Source: an uncultured Clostridium sp. (GTDB lineage: Bacteria; Bacillota; Clostridia; TANB77; CAG-508). From it: DNA of 46,432 nucleotides. Below, piece by piece: positions 1 through 9,086 of the stretch (positions are counted from its first letter, which is position 1; each line of letters opens with the position of its first letter). The notes beneath the pieces were generated by a model. It was not told the origin of the DNA, made no database searches, and worked only from the letters and a program-made list of their open reading frames with translations. The DNA is taken from NCBI GenBank assembly GCA_900553685.1, contig USEI01000013.1:1-46432 (forward strand). The letters run 5' to 3'. The position numbers and the translations under genes are program-made.

Positions 1-2
1 GT

Positions 3-41
3 GCTCAAACAGTATTAATTTCAAAAAAGTGTGACATATGA
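3..41 (+). CDS. Possible 3' end of a gene cut by the window edge
   Basis: One of the three plus frames is open from the left edge to a TGA at 39-41, giving a 12-residue tail (AQTVLISKKCDI). The tail resembles the last residues of RlmD/TrmA-type 23S rRNA uracil methyltransferases, which often end in a TVVLLSK-like strand. This is only a weak resemblance over very few residues, and other frames stop even sooner. It is listed because it is the only candidate for the coding end of an upstream gene. Confidence 0.25.
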   Translation, partial: AQTVLISKKCDI

Positions 42-85
42 TTGACTAACCCACATACATAAAATTAAAAATAAAATAAAAATAA

Positions 86-114
86 TTGATAATTTTATAT
101 ATAAATGTTATAAT
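86..114 (+). promoter_or_regulatory. Sigma-A promoter with extended -10
   Basis: TTGATA at 86-91, a 17-bp spacer, then TATAAT at 109-114 preceded by TG one base upstream. It lies 29 bp before the ATG at 143, so the longer in-frame reading from 86 cannot be the real coding start. It should drive the DUF3298-like gene and, by close spacing, the YibE/F gene. Confidence 0.75.
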
Positions 115-142
115 GAAAGCAATTTATAAAAAAGGAGAAATC

Positions 143-1012
143 ATGAAAAGAGCTATAAGAAGATTTGTAGGGTCTTTAACAGGACCTAAAAAATATATAT
201 TTTTTATATCACTAATACTTATCTGTATAGTTGCTTTATGCTTAGGAATATATGCTCAATTTTTCTATAAATATTCAGATACAGATGCTCTTATGCTAGG
301 AATAAATATAGGAAGTCAAAAGACGGCTGAGGAAATTGTAGTTTTAAAATCTAATTTTAATAATTTATTTACTAATTCTATTGTTATAAATAGTGAAAAT
401 GTTAGAGTTGACAGAATTGAGCCAACTAAAGATTTAGTATATACAGGATATAATTTAGTAAATGAAGATGAAAATTATTATAGTGTAAATGCTCAAATTC
501 CAATATTAAATATTAATAATGACCAAGCAAAACAAATTAATGCAGAAATTAAAACTTTATTTTATGATCAAGCAAATAGCATAATGAGAAGAAATGAAGG
601 AAAGACAATATATACTGTTTCTTATGCATCTTTTGTTAATGGAAATGTTTTGTCAATGGTAATAAAATCAACTTTGAAAGAAGAGGGAAAATCTGAAAAA
701 GTTTCTGTTAAAACTTATAATTATAGTATTTTAGAACATAAGATGATTAGTTTAGACAATTTAATTAAAGAAAAAGGAAAAACAAACGAGGAAATTCAAA
801 ATATTATTAATGAAGATATAAAAAAAGCCTATAATAATGCTGAAATTATAGCTGATCAATATGGAACTTTATATCAAAGAGATTTATCAAGTGATATTTA
901 TAAGCTAGAAAATGCAGAAAATTATTTTTTAACACAAGACGGATATGTTTATATTATATATGCTTATGGTAATAATGATTATACAAATGAAATGGATATT
1001 ATAATTTTCTAA
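143..1012 (+). CDS. Membrane-anchored DUF3298/RsiV-like protein
   Basis: The start is taken at the ATG at 143, behind AAGGAG at 132-137; the promoter overlaps the longer reading. The product is 289 residues: a basic cytoplasmic N-terminus, one hydrophobic helix at about residues 20-42, then an extracytoplasmic domain. The C-terminal 150 residues have the layout of DUF4163/DUF3298, the domain found in the anti-sigma factor RsiV and in putative polysaccharide deacetylase partners, ending in a F-x-L-T-x-D-G-x-x-I-x-Y type strand pair. RsiV binds lysozyme, but no ECF sigma gene is visible next to this gene, so an anti-sigma role is not supported here. It runs into the YibE/F gene after 14 bp and is probably co-transcribed with it. 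Family call moderately sure, function unknown. Confidence 0.65.
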   Translation: MKRAIRRFVGSLTGPKKYIFFISLILICIVALCLGIYAQFFYKYSDTDALMLGINIGSQKTAEEIVVLKSNFNNLFTNSIVINSENVRVDRIEPTKDLVYTGYNLVNEDENYYSVNAQIPILNINNDQAKQINAEIKTLFYDQANSIMRRNEGKTIYTVSYASFVNGNVLSMVIKSTLKEEGKSEKVSVKTYNYSILEHKMISLDNLIKEKGKTNEEIQNIINEDIKKAYNNAEIIADQYGTLYQRDLSSDIYKLENAENYFLTQDGYVYIIYAYGNNDYTNEMDIIIF

Positions 1013-1026
1013 TAGGAGGAATAACT

Positions 1027-2244
1027 TTGAAAAAAATTAGTTCAGTATGTTTAATATTTTTACTAATGATAAGCATGATAGTAACATCTTTTGCTACTGA
1101 AAGTAATACAATCAATAATGCAGTAACAGAAAACCAGGAAACAGAAGTTCAAGATAGTGGTGAAACTATTATAGATACAATAGGAAAAATAGTAGAAGTA
1201 AGAGGAGTAAAAGAAGTAGAAACAGGTGGTGTTAAAGATTTAGTACAAGATATTACTGTAGAGATAACAGAAGGAGAGTATGTAGGAGAAGAATTTGAAA
1301 CAACATATATGTTATCACTAGATATGCATGGACAAGTATTTGCTTATGAACTAGAAGTTGGTGATAAAGTTATAGTTCAATTAATTGAAGATGCTGATGG
1401 AAATGTTACACCGATAGTACAAGATGTTGCAAGATTTAATTATATAATATTAATATTCATACTATTTTTATTTTGTATAGGAATAATTGGTGGTAAGAAA
1501 GGAATTAAAGCAATAATTAGTTTAGTTTTTACAATAGTATGTATTTATTTTATATTAATTAAAGGAATTTATAAAGGAAATAATGCGATAATCTATTCTT
1601 TCTTAACAGCATTTATTGTAGTTTCAATATCTTTTATAATTATGAATGGGTTTAATAGAAAAACTCTAACAGCATTAGTTGGCTCATTTGGTGGAATTGT
1701 AATATCTGGAATACTTGCTTTAATATTTAATAATATGTCAAAATTATCAGGTGCAGGTGAAGATATAATGCAGCTAACAGCAAATTTATCAACAATAAAT
1801 TATAATTTTAGAGATATTTTATTTTCAGGAATAATAATTTCAACTATAGGAATATGTATGCATGTTAGTATATCAATAGTTTCTGCATTAGATGAAATAA
1901 AAATGAAAACACCAGAAATTACATGGAAAGAGTTATTTAAAGATGGAATGAAAGTAGGAAAAGAAATAATAGGAACAACATCTAATACTTTAATTTTAGC
2001 ATACATAGGTAGTTTATTAACTTTAATATTATTATTCATGTCAACTACTGATTCAAATTTAATTAGCATAATAAATAAGGAAAATGTAGCAGAGCAATTA
2101 ATATCTGCATTATCTGCAAGTATTGGAGTAGTTTTAACAATTCCAATAACAGCAATATCATATGCGATATTAAATAAAGATAAAGTAATTTATAGAAAAA
2201 ATTCAGAAAATAGAGTAAATGGAAAGAGAAGTTTAAAAATTTAA
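1027..2244 (+). CDS. YibE/F family multipass membrane protein
   Basis: Starts with TTG at 1027, behind a strong AGGAGGA at 1014-1020. The 405-residue product has a signal peptide (cut near residue 24), an extracytoplasmic beta-rich stretch of about 110 residues, then seven or so hydrophobic helices from about residue 137 to the end. This order matches YibE/F proteins, polytopic proteins of Firmicutes and actinobacteria. Their biochemical role is not established; some occur near metal or stress genes. The gene is the second of a two-gene unit and is followed by a strong bidirectional terminator. No missing segments seen. Confidence 0.8.
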   Translation: MKKISSVCLIFLLMISMIVTSFATESNTINNAVTENQETEVQDSGETIIDTIGKIVEVRGVKEVETGGVKDLVQDITVEITEGEYVGEEFETTYMLSLDMHGQVFAYELEVGDKVIVQLIEDADGNVTPIVQDVARFNYIILIFILFLFCIGIIGGKKGIKAIISLVFTIVCIYFILIKGIYKGNNAIIYSFLTAFIVVSISFIIMNGFNRKTLTALVGSFGGIVISGILALIFNNMSKLSGAGEDIMQLTANLSTINYNFRDILFSGIIISTIGICMHVSISIVSALDEIKMKTPEITWKELFKDGMKVGKEIIGTTSNTLILAYIGSLLTLILLFMSTTDSNLISIINKENVAEQLISALSASIGVVLTIPITAISYAILNKDKVIYRKNSENRVNGKRSLKI

Positions 2245-2252
2245 CATAAAAT

Positions 2253-2284
2253 AAAGCAATGAGATACATGTATCTCATTGCTTT
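2253..2284. terminator. Bidirectional terminator (32-bp perfect palindrome)
   Basis: A perfect 16-bp inverted repeat (AAAGCAATGAGATACA and its complement) with no unpaired spacer in the DNA, flanked by A/T-rich tracts on both sides. It sits between the converging YibE/F and HtrA genes and can serve both. Confidence 0.85.
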
Positions 2285-2302
2285 TACTTTTATAATTTAT
2301 TA

Positions 2303-3676
2303 TTATCTAAAGAAATCAAATATAGAAGGATTATTATTATCATTATTTTGAGGAACTTGAATTGTGACGTTATTATTAGTTTCTTCATTTGTTTCTTCTG
2401 GAGTTTCAACTAATGTAACTTGAACATCCATTTCTTGACCATTTCTTGAAAGAGTTAAAGTAATAGTATCTCCAATATTATAAGTATATTTAATTCTATT
2501 TAATTCATTTATTGATGTGATTTGATTTCCTTGAATTTTTGTAATGATATCAGCTTTTTGGATACCAGCTTTTTCAGCAGGAGAATCTTTTTCAACTGAT
2601 TCTACATAAACACCTTTTGGAATATTATATTTTGTAGCTGTTGTTTCATCAACTTCTGAACCTGTAATTCCAATATAAGGTCTTTTTACAGTTTGATATT
2701 CAATTAATTGATTAACAATTGATGTTGTTGAAGAAATTGGAATAGCAAACCCTATTCCTTCTATACCTGTACCAGATAATTTTAATGTATTAACACCAAT
2801 AACTTCACCCTTAGCATTTACTAAAGCACCACCACTATTTCCAGTATTTATAGCAGCATCTGTTTGAATTGCTTGATATGTTGTACCATCACTTTCAACT
2901 TCTCTATTTACTGCACTTATAACACCGCAAGTAACAGAATAATCCATGTTTAAAGGATTTCCGATAGCCATAACAAATTCACCAACTTTTGCTTGAGTTG
3001 AATCACCAAGTGTTGCAGGAGTTAAACCTGTTTTTTCAATTTTTAATACTGCTAAATCTGTATAAGGATCAGTACCTATAACTGTAGCATCATAAGTTTG
3101 ATCATCATTATAAAGATTTACTTTAATACCTGTTGCAGTTGCTATTGTATAATAAGATGAATTTTCAGAAGAAATAACATGGTTATTTGTTAAAATATAT
3201 CCATCTTCTGTTAATATTATACCAGAACCACTTGCATCAGCTGTGCCACTTCCACCAAATATAGAATTTACTTGATAGTTTACAGTAATACCAACAACAG
3301 AAGGCAAAACTTTATTTGCAACAGCTACAGAAGTGTCTGAATAGTCAGAAATGTTAACTAAGTTTGTTGTTCCATCAGAATTGCTTGAAACAGTTGAAGT
3401 TACACTACTTGTTTTTATTAAATTATTTCTTATAGAAGGGATGCCAAAACATGCACCTACTACTAAAGTTGCACCAATTATTCCTGATAAAAAAGGTACA
3501 AATACAGTTTTTCCAAAACCACCACTTGAAGACTTCATTGAACTTTTTTTGAAAGCATTATCTTTACTAAAATTAAACTTGTTACCAGGATTTGTTTGGT
3601 TATTGTTTACATTAAAATTGTTTTCATTATTGTTCGCATTAAAATTATTTGCGTTAAAATTATTTTCACTGTCCAT
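2303..3676 (-). CDS. htrA: HtrA/DegP-type trypsin-like serine protease with PDZ domain
   Basis: The start is set at the ATG at 3676, behind GGAGGT; the longer reading from 3721 lacks a ribosome binding site. The product is 457 residues. It has an Asn-rich cytoplasmic N-terminus with a repeated NNFNAN-type unit, one transmembrane helix at about residues 48-68, and a trypsin-like domain with the triad His166 (TNNHVIS), Asp207 (YTDLAVL) and Ser281 (NTGNSGGAL). One C-terminal PDZ domain follows (about residues 345-430), then an Asn-rich tail. HtrA proteins degrade or refold damaged extracytoplasmic proteins. The catalytic residues are intact, so it should be active. It stands alone, divergent from rnhB. 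Confidence 0.95.
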   Translation of the reverse strand: MDSENNFNANNFNANNNENNFNVNNNQTNPGNKFNFSKDNAFKKSSMKSSSGGFGKTVFVPFLSGIIGATLVVGACFGIPSIRNNLIKTSSVTSTVSSNSDGTTNLVNISDYSDTSVAVANKVLPSVVGITVNYQVNSIFGGSGTADASGSGIILTEDGYILTNNHVISSENSSYYTIATATGIKVNLYNDDQTYDATVIGTDPYTDLAVLKIEKTGLTPATLGDSTQAKVGEFVMAIGNPLNMDYSVTCGVISAVNREVESDGTTYQAIQTDAAINTGNSGGALVNAKGEVIGVNTLKLSGTGIEGIGFAIPISSTTSIVNQLIEYQTVKRPYIGITGSEVDETTATKYNIPKGVYVESVEKDSPAEKAGIQKADIITKIQGNQITSINELNRIKYTYNIGDTITLTLSRNGQEMDVQVTLVETPEETNEETNNNVTIQVPQNNDNNNPSIFDFFR

Positions 3677-3771
3677 ATCTATTACCTCCATAAATTTTGC
3701 ACTAAATATATAATAACTCAAAAAATATTTAGATACAATAGAAATATATGAGAAAAAATTATTTAATTTTG

Positions 3772-3800
3772 TTGAAATATTTTCTTCATATAGATATAAT
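3772..3800 (+). promoter_or_regulatory. Sigma-A promoter for the rnhB operon
   Basis: TTGAAA at 3772-3777, exactly 17 bp, then TATAAT at 3795-3800. It is about 100 bp upstream of rnhB in the rnhB/htrA divergent interval. No equally good minus-strand promoter for htrA was found there. Confidence 0.75.
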
Positions 3801-3903
3801 AACGTTAGATTATTAAAATAATCTTAAAAATAAAAATTTATTTTATTTTTTTTGATTATTTTTATTTATCAAAATTTAATTTACAATTTAATAGGATGTA
3901 GAA

Positions 3904-4530
3904 ATGAAAGAAAAAGAAATAGAAAGACTTACAAATTTAAAAAAAGAAGAAAATAAATTATATGAAAAAAACATAAAATTGATATGTGGTATAGATGAGG
4001 CAGGAAGAGGACCTCTTGCGGGTCCAGTTGTTGTGGGAGCAGTAATATTGCCTGAAAATTCTTTTATAGAAGGAGTAAATGATTCAAAAAAAGTTTCCGA
4101 AAAAAAAAGAGAGAAACTTTATGAAGAAATAGTTAAAGAGGCAATAGATTATAGTGTTGGAATTGTTGATCAAAAAACTATTGATGAAATTAATATTTTA
4201 AATGCAACAAAATTAGGAGTTAAGCTTGCCTTAGAAGGTCTAAAACAAAAACCTGAAATAATAATGGTAGATGCATTAAATAACATTGATACACTCGGAA
4301 TTCCGTATATTTCTGTTATAAAAGGAGATGCTAAGAATTATTGTATAGCAGCAGCATCTATAATTGCAAAAGTGACAAGAGATAGAATAATGCGTGAATG
4401 GGATGAGGTATACCCAGCTTATGGTTTTGCTAAACATAAAGGTTATGGTACAGCAGAACATATTAGGATTATAAAAGAAATTGGACCTTGTATTTTACAT
4501 AGAAAATCATTTATAAAAAATTTTGTTTAA
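3904..4530 (+). CDS. rnhB: Ribonuclease HII
   Basis: A 208-residue protein of usual RNase HII length. It removes ribonucleotides from DNA and RNA primers from RNA-DNA hybrids, using two metal ions. The N-terminal catalytic motif GIDEAGRGPLAGPVVVGA is visible at about residues 29-46, with the Asp-Glu pair of the family. Further acidic residues lie in the MVDALN strand and near the conserved AAASIIAKVTRDR segment. The start codon is preceded only by a weak AGGATG. It heads a run with two nucleoside phosphorylase genes and an aminopeptidase, all on the same strand. Confidence 0.97.
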   Translation: MKEKEIERLTNLKKEENKLYEKNIKLICGIDEAGRGPLAGPVVVGAVILPENSFIEGVNDSKKVSEKKREKLYEEIVKEAIDYSVGIVDQKTIDEINILNATKLGVKLALEGLKQKPEIIMVDALNNIDTLGIPYISVIKGDAKNYCIAAASIIAKVTRDRIMREWDEVYPAYGFAKHKGYGTAEHIRIIKEIGPCILHRKSFIKNFV

Positions 4531-4563
4531 AGTTTAATAAATACAAAAGAAAGGATGAAAAGA

Positions 4564-5868
4564 ATGGATATAAAAAGTATCATTAGAAAAAAAAGACTAA
4601 GGGCAGAATTAACAAGAGATGAGATTAGATATTTTGTAGGAAAATTAAATAAAGGGGAAATTTCTGAAGCACAAGCTGCAGCTTTAATAAGTTATATATA
4701 TATTAATGGACTTACAGAAGAAGAAATTTTAAATCTAAGTGTTGCAATGGCAGAATCAGGAGACATGATAGATTTGTCTGACATATCTGATCAAATAGTG
4801 GATAAACATAGTACAGGAGGAATAGGAGATAAAGCTACAATATTACTTATGCCAATATTAGCAGCTTTAGATGTTCCTGTTGCAAAATTATCAAGCAGAG
4901 GCTATGGCGTTTCTGGTGGTACTATTGACAAGTTAGAATCAATTCCAGGTTTTAAAACAGATTTAACTATAGAAGAATTTAAGAATAATATAAAAAATAT
5001 AGGGGTATCCATTATAAATCAAGGTTTAAATTTTGCACCTGCAGAAGGAAAAATGTATAAATTAAGGAATGCAGTTGCATGTGAAAACAGTCTTCCAATA
5101 ATTGCAGCTAGCCTAATGAGTTTGAAACTTGCAACAGGAAGTAATAAAATAGTTTTTGATATAACTTGTGGTAAAGGAACATATATAAGTAATAAAGATG
5201 AAGCAAAAAGACTAGCAAAATTACTAGTTAGATTAGGAAAAAGTCTAGGAAAAGAAGTTGCTTGTGTTATTACTAATATGAATCAACCTTTAGGATATTC
5301 TATAGGTCATAATTTAGAAATGAAAGAAACAATTATGGCATTAAGAGGTATTATATCAGAAGATTTAGGAAATGTTGTTGAAGCTTTGGGAAGCATTATG
5401 ATAGCACTTGCAACACAAAATAAAGATTTAAATGAAAATGCAAGTAAAATAAAAGAAGCAATAAAATCAGGAGCAGCTTTTGAAAAATTTAAAGAATTAG
5501 TAGCTGCACAAGGAGGAAATACAGATTATGTAGATGATCCAGAATTGTTTAAAACTTCAAAATATATCATGCCTGTATTATCAACAGAATCAGGAACTGT
5601 TGAATCTATAGATCCTGATATGGTAGGAAGTATAGCAGTTTATTTAGGAGCAGGAAGAATGAAAAAAGAAGGAGAAATAAACAGAACTGCAGGCATAACT
5701 TTAAATAAAAAAATAGGAGATCAAGTAACTGTTGGAGAAACATTAGCATATATTCATACTGATGATGATTCAAAAGTTAATGGAACAACTCAAAATTTAA
5801 AAGATGCTTTTAAAATAACAAATAAAAAAATTAATTTAAATTCTAGAATTTTAGAAATTGTTAAATAA
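4564..5868 (+). CDS. Diverged pyrimidine-nucleoside phosphorylase paralogue (copy 1)
   Basis: The start is taken at the ATG at 4564, nine bases after AAAGG; the upstream in-frame ATG at 4555 abuts the ribosome binding site. The 434-residue product has the complete thymidine/pyrimidine-nucleoside phosphorylase architecture: helical N-terminal domain, phosphate-binding DKHSTGGIGDK loop, alpha/beta domain and C-terminal barrel. These enzymes split pyrimidine nucleosides with phosphate into base and (deoxy)ribose 1-phosphate. Several signature positions differ from the family and from the adjacent copy: SGRGLG reads SSRGYG, TGGT reads SGGT, the base-binding SKK lysine is Leu187, and GSGAFM reads GKGTYI. 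Thus the fold and phosphate loop are kept but the nucleoside pocket is changed. It could use another substrate, act as a partner of copy 2, or be inactive. Confidence 0.85.
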   Translation: MDIKSIIRKKRLRAELTRDEIRYFVGKLNKGEISEAQAAALISYIYINGLTEEEILNLSVAMAESGDMIDLSDISDQIVDKHSTGGIGDKATILLMPILAALDVPVAKLSSRGYGVSGGTIDKLESIPGFKTDLTIEEFKNNIKNIGVSIINQGLNFAPAEGKMYKLRNAVACENSLPIIAASLMSLKLATGSNKIVFDITCGKGTYISNKDEAKRLAKLLVRLGKSLGKEVACVITNMNQPLGYSIGHNLEMKETIMALRGIISEDLGNVVEALGSIMIALATQNKDLNENASKIKEAIKSGAAFEKFKELVAAQGGNTDYVDDPELFKTSKYIMPVLSTESGTVESIDPDMVGSIAVYLGAGRMKKEGEINRTAGITLNKKIGDQVTVGETLAYIHTDDDSKVNGTTQNLKDAFKITNKKINLNSRILEIVK

Positions 5869-5881
5869 TGAGGGAAAATAT

Positions 5882-7180
5882 ATGAATATTATAGATATAA
5901 TTGAAAATAAGAAAAATGGTTATGAATTAACAGAAGAAGAAATAAAATATTTTATAGAAAATTATACAAATGGAGAGATACCAGATTATCAAGCAGCTGC
6001 ATTAATTATGGCTATATGTATAAATGGTATGACACAGGATGAAATATTAAGTTTAACTATGGCAATGGCAAAATCAGGAGATGTACTAGATTTAAGTGAT
6101 ATATCAAATCACATTGTTGACAAACATTCTACTGGTGGTGTTGGTGATAAGATAACTTTAATTGTTATGCCAATAATTGCAGCTTTAGGAATTCCAGTTG
6201 CCAAAATGAGTGGAAGAGGACTAGGAATAACAGGTGGTACAGCAGATAAATTGGAATCGATTCCAGGTTATAATATTAATTTATCAATAGATGAATTCAA
6301 AAAAAATGTTAAGGAAATTGGTATAAGCTTGATGAGCCAAACTTTAAATTTAGCACCAGCAGACAAGAAAATATATGCATTAAGAGATACAATAGGTTGC
6401 ACAAGTAGCATACCACTTATTGCATCAAGTATTATGAGTAAAAAAATAGCATCAGGAGCAAATTCAATAGTTTTGGATGTAACATGTGGTAGTGGTGCTT
6501 TTATGAATAGCAAAGAAGAAGCAAGAAAATTAGCAAAAATGATGTCTTTGATAGGAAAATGGGCAAATAGAGAAACTGTTTGTGTATTAACTAATATGGA
6601 TGAGCCTTTGGGATATTCTGTTGGAAATTCTTTAGAAGTTATAGAAGCAGTAAAAGCTTTAAAAGGTGAAATGTCAGAAGATGTTAAAGATGTTGTTTTA
6701 AATTTGTGTATGCAAATGATGTATTTGTCTGGAAAATATACAAATATTTTGGAAAATAAAGAAAAAGTAGTAGAAGTAATAGAAAACGGGAAAGCTTTTG
6801 AAAAATTTAGAGAACTTGTAGAAAGACAAGGCGGAGATATATCTTATATTGATGATTTAGGAAAATTTGAAAAAGCTCCTATTATTACACCAGTTATTGC
6901 AGATGTTTCTGGATATGTGGAAGAATTAGATGCTGGAAAAATTGGACATGCAGGTTTGAAATTGGGAATAGGCAGAATTCATAAAGAAGATACTATTGAT
7001 TATAGAGTAGGAATGATATTCAATAAAAAAATAGGAGATTATGTTGAAAAAGGTGAAATATTAGCTTATGTACATGCAAATTCGGCTGAAAAAGCGAATA
7101 TCTGTGTCGAAGATATAAAAGATGCTTATAAATTTGGAAATAAAAAAATTTCAAAAAAGAATATTATAGAAATAATATAA
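5882..7180 (+). CDS. pdp: Pyrimidine-nucleoside (thymidine) phosphorylase (copy 2)
   Basis: The start is placed at the ATG at 5882, behind GAGGG at 5870-5874, 13 bp after copy 1. The product is 432 residues, the usual length. It catalyses phosphorolysis of thymidine/uridine-type nucleosides for salvage. Conserved motifs are all present: DKHSTGGVGDK (phosphate loop), SGRGLGITGGTADKLES, ALRDTIG with the substrate arginine, and IASSIMSKK with Lys187 in the position of the E. coli TP pocket lysine, then GSGAFM. The tight tandem with copy 1 shows an ancient duplication, since the two are clearly diverged along their whole length. This copy is the likely functional enzyme. Confidence 0.93.
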   Translation: MNIIDIIENKKNGYELTEEEIKYFIENYTNGEIPDYQAAALIMAICINGMTQDEILSLTMAMAKSGDVLDLSDISNHIVDKHSTGGVGDKITLIVMPIIAALGIPVAKMSGRGLGITGGTADKLESIPGYNINLSIDEFKKNVKEIGISLMSQTLNLAPADKKIYALRDTIGCTSSIPLIASSIMSKKIASGANSIVLDVTCGSGAFMNSKEEARKLAKMMSLIGKWANRETVCVLTNMDEPLGYSVGNSLEVIEAVKALKGEMSEDVKDVVLNLCMQMMYLSGKYTNILENKEKVVEVIENGKAFEKFRELVERQGGDISYIDDLGKFEKAPIITPVIADVSGYVEELDAGKIGHAGLKLGIGRIHKEDTIDYRVGMIFNKKIGDYVEKGEILAYVHANSAEKANICVEDIKDAYKFGNKKISKKNIIEII

Positions 7181-7206
7181 ATACAAAAGTGAAAGGTGGT
7201 AGATTA

Positions 7207-8613
7207 ATGGAAAATATGAGTGGGAAGGAATTAAAAGAAAAATTATTTGATTCAAAGAAAAATGGATGGTTTGATTTAAGTGATGATGAATTAAAAAATA
7301 TATTTCAATTTTCAGAAGAGTATATGTACTTTTTAAATAATGCAAAGACTGAGAAAGAAATAGTACAAAGTTCTAAAGAGATTTTATTAAAAAATGGATT
7401 TGTAGATATTTCACAAAAAGAAACTTTAGTTCCTGGTGACAAAATATTCTATATAAATAGAGGAAGATGTTTATATGCAGCTGTAATAGGTAGTGAAAAT
7501 ATGGAAAATGGTTTTAATATTATTGCTGCCCATTGTGATTCTCCTAGAATAGACTTAAAACAAAATCCATTATATGAAGATGGAGAGTTAGCAATGCTAA
7601 AAACACATTATTATGGAGGAATAAAGAAATATCAGTGGACTAATATTCCTTTAAGTATGCATGGTACAATAGTAAAACCAGATGGAGAAAAAATTAATGT
7701 TTGTATAGGAGAAAAAGAAGAAGATCCTATATTTACAATTTCAGATTTATTACCACATTTAGCTGGTGAACAAATGGAAAGAAAGTTAAAAGATGGAGTA
7801 CAAGGAGAAGAATTAAATATTTTAGCAGGAAGTATACCTTATGAGTGTGATGATGTACCAGAAAAAGTAAAATTAAATATTTTGAAATTACTAAATGAAA
7901 GATATGGTATAAAAGAGGTAGATTTTATAAGTTCAGAAATAGAATTTGTTCCAGCAATGAAAGCAAAGAGTATGGGATTTGATTATAGTATGGTTGCAGG
8001 ATATGGACAGGATGATAAAGTTTGTTGTTATACTGCATTAAGAGCATTCTTAAATGTAGAAAATCCAAAAAGAACAGCAGTATGTGTTATGACAGATAAA
8101 GAAGAGGTTGGATTTAATGGTGTTACAGGGATGTTTACTAGAACTTTTGAAACTTTTGCACTTGATATGCTTGAAAAAACAGGAAATACAAAGATGAGTT
8201 CACTAGATAAAACTTTTTCAAATTCACAAGCAATTTCTGCAGATGTTGATGCAGCTTATAATCCAAATTATCCATCAGCATTCGAAAAAAATAATACAGC
8301 TTTTTTCGGAAGAGGAGTAACACTTGTAAAATATACAGGTGCTAGAGGAAAATCAGGTGCTTCAGAGGCTCCAGCAGAATTTGTTGCTGAAATTAGAAAA
8401 GTATTTGATGCAGTTGGCGCTAGATATCAATCTTGTGAACTTGGAAAAGTAGATAAAGGTGGAGGAGGAACAATAGCTCTTACACTAGCAAACAGAGGAA
8501 TGGAAGTAGTAGATATTGGAGTACCTGTTATGGGAATGCATTCACCTTATGAAATAACAAGTAAATTCGATATATATCAAGCTTATAAAGGATACAAGGC
8601 TTTTTACAATTAG
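7207..8613 (+). CDS. M18 family aminopeptidase
   Basis: The start is set at the ATG at 7207, behind AAAGGTGG at 7192-7199; the GTG at 7189 precedes that site and is rejected. The product is 468 residues. M18 enzymes are dodecameric di-zinc aminopeptidases that remove N-terminal residues, often acidic or hydrophobic, from peptides. Metal-site motifs are visible: AAHCDSPRIDLK (His-x-Asp), DKEEVGFNG (Glu pair), SADVDAAYNPNY and the C-terminal MGMHSPYEITSKFD histidine. It lies 26 bp after the phosphorylase gene and may be the last gene of that transcript. Confidence 0.95.
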   Translation: MENMSGKELKEKLFDSKKNGWFDLSDDELKNIFQFSEEYMYFLNNAKTEKEIVQSSKEILLKNGFVDISQKETLVPGDKIFYINRGRCLYAAVIGSENMENGFNIIAAHCDSPRIDLKQNPLYEDGELAMLKTHYYGGIKKYQWTNIPLSMHGTIVKPDGEKINVCIGEKEEDPIFTISDLLPHLAGEQMERKLKDGVQGEELNILAGSIPYECDDVPEKVKLNILKLLNERYGIKEVDFISSEIEFVPAMKAKSMGFDYSMVAGYGQDDKVCCYTALRAFLNVENPKRTAVCVMTDKEEVGFNGVTGMFTRTFETFALDMLEKTGNTKMSSLDKTFSNSQAISADVDAAYNPNYPSAFEKNNTAFFGRGVTLVKYTGARGKSGASEAPAEFVAEIRKVFDAVGARYQSCELGKVDKGGGGTIALTLANRGMEVVDIGVPVMGMHSPYEITSKFDIYQAYKGYKAFYN

Positions 8614-8716
8614 ATTAATTTTAATATTCTAAAAATATTTATAAAGGGGGATAAAACTAGACTAAATTAATAGTTGATAGTATTTATGCCTCTTTTGTTT
8701 TTAATTATAATATCTA

Positions 8717-8745
8717 TTTACATAATATTGAAAAAGTGCTATAAT
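8717..8745 (+). promoter_or_regulatory. Sigma-A promoter with extended -10 for the small membrane protein
   Basis: TTTACA at 8717-8722, 17 bp, TATAAT at 8740-8745, with TG at 8737-8738 giving an extended -10. It lies 31 bp before the ATG at 8776. Confidence 0.7.
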
Positions 8746-8775
8746 ATTAATGTATTATAAAAAAGGAGAATTATT

Positions 8776-8973
8776 ATGTATTACTTAATACCATTACCAA
8801 TAATATTTATAGCAGCTATAGTAAGAGCTGTTTCTTTAAGATATAAATTAACAATATTTAGCAAAATAGCAACTTTAGTACTAGTTCTATCTTCAATTTG
8901 GTTTATATATGAATATTGTAAATATTTGGGATTTGATATTATTCAATATGTGCTTCAATTTTTTAAGATATAG
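8776..8973 (+). CDS. Small membrane protein, unknown function
   Basis: A 65-residue protein behind a good AAAAGGAG at 8762-8769. Two hydrophobic helices are visible (about residues 3-19 and 30-47), joined by a short basic loop (RYKLTIFSK). I do not recognise the family. It has its own promoter and its own terminator immediately after the stop, which argues that it is a real single-gene transcript lying between the aminopeptidase and hydrogenase operons. Confidence 0.65.
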   Translation: MYYLIPLPIIFIAAIVRAVSLRYKLTIFSKIATLVLVLSSIWFIYEYCKYLGFDIIQYVLQFFKI

Positions 8974-8984
8974 GAAAAGACTGT

Positions 8985-9021
8985 AATAACTTTAAGAAAT
9001 CTTCTTAAAGTTATTTTTTTT
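8985..9021 (+). terminator. Rho-independent terminator
   Basis: A 13-bp perfect stem (AATAACTTTAAGA with its complement at 9003-9015), a 5-nt loop and a run of eight T. It closes the small membrane protein gene. Confidence 0.9.
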
Positions 9022-9086
9022 ATCACAAATTTGTAAAAAAATACTTGATAAAAATGTAGTTTTTTGTAGCCAAAAATTCTTTACAA

